NCBI GenBank assembly: GCA_902560065.1
Contig: CACEKG010000002.1
Coordinates: 26,396-90,395 of the forward strand
DNA: 64,000 bases
Origin: an uncultured Bacteroidota bacterium
Lineage (GTDB): Bacteria > Bacteroidota > Bacteroidia > Flavobacteriales > Flavobacteriaceae
Direction of reading: 5' to 3'
How positions within the stretch are numbered: position 1 is the first letter of the stretch; each line of letters starts with the position of its first letter. The notes under the pieces are model-generated. The model was not told where the DNA came from. It saw only the letters and a list, made by a program, of their open reading frames with translations, and did no database searches. This document shows positions 62,074 through 64,000 of this stretch, in pieces. The position numbers and the translations under genes were made by a program.

Positions 62074-63128
62074 CTTCTTACATCAAAAGCATCTCTTAAA
62101 CTATTTCCTAAAATCATAAATGATAAGACTAAACTCATAATAGCCAAGCCAGGTAAAATTGCCAAATATTCTTTTCCAATTATAATGTATCTAAAATGAT
62201 CTTTAACCATACCTCCCCAACTTGGAATTGGGGGCTGAACTCCAATTCCTAAAAAACTTAAACCGCTTTCAATTAAAATAGCACTTGCAAAATTGGCAGC
62301 TGAAATAACAATTAATGGTCCTAACAAATTTGGTAATATATGATTTAACATAATTCTATAACTAGAAAATCCTAAAACTTGAGCAGATTGTATAAAAAGC
62401 TTTTCTTTTAAAGTCCTTACTTGACCTCTAACTAGTCTTGCAACTTCTACCCACATAGTTAATCCAACAGCAAAAAAAACTTGCCAATAACCTTTTCCCA
62501 AAGAAATAGTAATTGCTATAACTAATAATAAGGTTGGAATGGCCCAAAAAACATTAATTAACCACATTATAAAATTATCAAACCATCCTCCAAAATACCC
62601 TGAAGTTAATCCTATTAATATTCCTATAATTAATGAAATAATAACAGCAACAAATCCAATTGAAATTGAAACTCTAGAACCTATAATCATTCTACTTAAC
62701 ATGTCTCTTCCATATTTGTCCGTTCCAAAATAAAAAGTTACTTTATTTATATATTTTAATTCAAATTCCTTAATATCAATATCTTTTAAAATTTCAGTTA
62801 TATTGATTTCTTTCTTTTCCTTAGAAAATGATCCAACTTCTGAATAAAACAATTTGTTGTTTTCTATATTGTAATCCTTAACAAAAATCTCATTACTTAA
62901 AATGGGCAACTGATCAATTTTTAAATTTTGAGGAATTTTTATTTTAAAAGTCGAAAATCCAGGAGGTTTAGAATGAATTTTTAAATTCATTTGATTCGCA
63001 TTTGGCGATGAATCTGGAGAAATCCAATAAGCAAAAATTGAGATTAGAGTTATTATTAATATATAAACTAAACTTAAATAACCCCAATAATCCTTAAATA
63101 AATTTTTTATTGCAATTTTAAAATTCAA
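62070..63128 (-). CDS. ABC transporter permease (OppC/DppC-like)
   Basis: FGTDKYGRDMLSRMIIGSRVSISIGFVAV, IMLNHILPNLLGPLIV, SGLSFLGIGVQPPIPSWGGMV. Confidence 0.92.
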   Translation of the reverse strand: MNFKIAIKNLFKDYWGYLSLVYILIITLISIFAYWISPDSSPNANQMNLKIHSKPPGFSTFKIKIPQNLKIDQLPILSNEIFVKDYNIENNKLFYSEVGSFSKEKKEINITEILKDIDIKEFELKYINKVTFYFGTDKYGRDMLSRMIIGSRVSISIGFVAVIISLIIGILIGLTSGYFGGWFDNFIMWLINVFWAIPTLLLVIAITISLGKGYWQVFFAVGLTMWVEVARLVRGQVRTLKEKLFIQSAQVLGFSSYRIMLNHILPNLLGPLIVISAANFASAILIESGLSFLGIGVQPPIPSWGGMVKDHFRYIIIGKEYLAILPGLAIMSLVLSFMILGNSLRDAFDVRS

Positions 63129-63140
63129 ATTTGAAAAAAT

Positions 63141-64000
63141 TTATTTTTTATTATTAGCTATTTTATAATTATTTGATAGGCTTTTATTTAAATCTTTTAA
63201 AACTTCTATTGCTTCAGATACGTATAAATCTTTTTTCAAAGATTCTTGCCAACGTTCTCTTTTCTCTAATAAATCAGTTGGAATTGAATCTCCAATTTCA
63301 AATTCATTAACCCACTCAAAATCATAGGAAGATTCATATTCTTTTAGTTGTTCAAATCGCTTAGAATAAATATTATCTTCTTCTCTTTTTAAATTATATA
63401 CCTCATAATTTAAAGAATAAGAAAAATTCTCTTGTTGATTTTTTATCCACTTAGCTTGTTCGTCAATTAATTTAAAGTAATAATTATTACTTAATCTTTC
63501 TTTACTCTTTTTTAATGAATAGTCATAATTTAAATCTTTTTCCCAAGTAGTATAATCTGCAGGACTTATTTTATCCCATTTTAAAGGATTATCCTGATCT
63601 TTCTCACCTATTTCAACATATTTATATCTATTTGGAAAAATGATATCACTTTTGACACCTTCAAGTTGAGTTGAACCTCCATTTATTCTATAAAATTTAT
63701 CTGTAGTTACTTTTAATGCTCCTAAATCTCCATATGTATTACTTGATATAATTCTATTTAAATCAACCATATTTTGAACAGTACCTTTTCCAAATGTTTG
63801 TTTACTTCCAATTACAATTGCTCTTTTATAATCCTGAAGTGCTGCAGCAATAATTTCAGATGCAGATGCAGAAAACTCATTTACTAAAACTACTAAAGGA
63901 CCATCCCAAAAAATATTTGCATCAAAATCACTAAGAATCTCTTTTTTACCGCCTGTACTTTTAACTTGAACTACTGGCCCAGTTTTAATAAAAAAACCTG
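63141..64000 (-). CDS. S41 carboxy-terminal processing (tail-specific) protease, N-terminus outside window
   Basis: Frame is open beyond the ORF-track start at 63770: GPLVVLVNEFSASASEIIAAALQDYKRAIVIGSKQTFGKGTVQNMVDLNR (Ser/Lys catalytic motifs); C-terminal DUF3340-like tail. Confidence 0.92.
   Translation of the reverse strand, partial: GFFIKTGPVVQVKSTGGKKEILSDFDANIFWDGPLVVLVNEFSASASEIIAAALQDYKRAIVIGSKQTFGKGTVQNMVDLNRIISSNTYGDLGALKVTTDKFYRINGGSTQLEGVKSDIIFPNRYKYVEIGEKDQDNPLKWDKISPADYTTWEKDLNYDYSLKKSKERLSNNYYFKLIDEQAKWIKNQQENFSYSLNYEVYNLKREEDNIYSKRFEQLKEYESSYDFEWVNEFEIGDSIPTDLLEKRERWQESLKKDLYVSEAIEVLKDLNKSLSNNYKIANNKK

Noticed and set aside
63141-63770. ORF-track protein starting at 63770 as a complete 209-aa gene
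   Set aside because: The frame stays open to the window edge and encodes S41 protease motifs upstream, so it is the C-terminal part of a longer gene.

Overview
AT-rich (roughly 30% GC by eye) chromosomal window from a member of the Bacteroidota, most likely a marine Flavobacteriia lineage. This is inferred from the gldKLMN block, DUF3078, DUF3784 and HYC_CC_PP proteins, the NagB/PIG-L fusion, and TAnnTTTG-type promoters. About 0.2-10.2 kb looks accessory: a M48-like metallopeptidase, a 617-aa MORN-variant repeat protein, a tandem trio of paralogous lipoproteins, several orphan secreted proteins, and re-used leader/terminator segments. About 10.3-31.5 kb holds a GH127-type lipoprotein, an Ig-like/LVIVD protein, a beta-propeller with an HSKMD repeat, a GatZ-like TIM barrel, a run of tiny membrane proteins missed by the ORF track, a GH13 + SSS sugar block, a sulfatase, NagB/PIG-L, trxB and an amine oxidoreductase. 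About 31.5-63 kb is mostly core: gldNMLK, a ureohydrolase, topA, SulP plus a CstB-like persulfide dioxygenase, miaB, a sigma-54 activator, lptE, secG, groESL, a heavy-metal/TonB block, purH, mreBCD-mrdA-rodA, an ABC permease and a partial S41 protease. No tRNA, rRNA, CRISPR array or obvious transposase was recognised. The observations most worth following up are a G9 tract that splits a GAF-domain gene (54592-55069), a metallopeptidase gene that appears to start at ATT just after a terminator (966-1030), the mosaic lipoprotein trio (7732-9662), and the 15-bp HSKMD repeat in a beta-propeller (15327-15401). I did not find clear evidence of a complete new multi-gene system. All family calls are from reading the sequence, with no database search.
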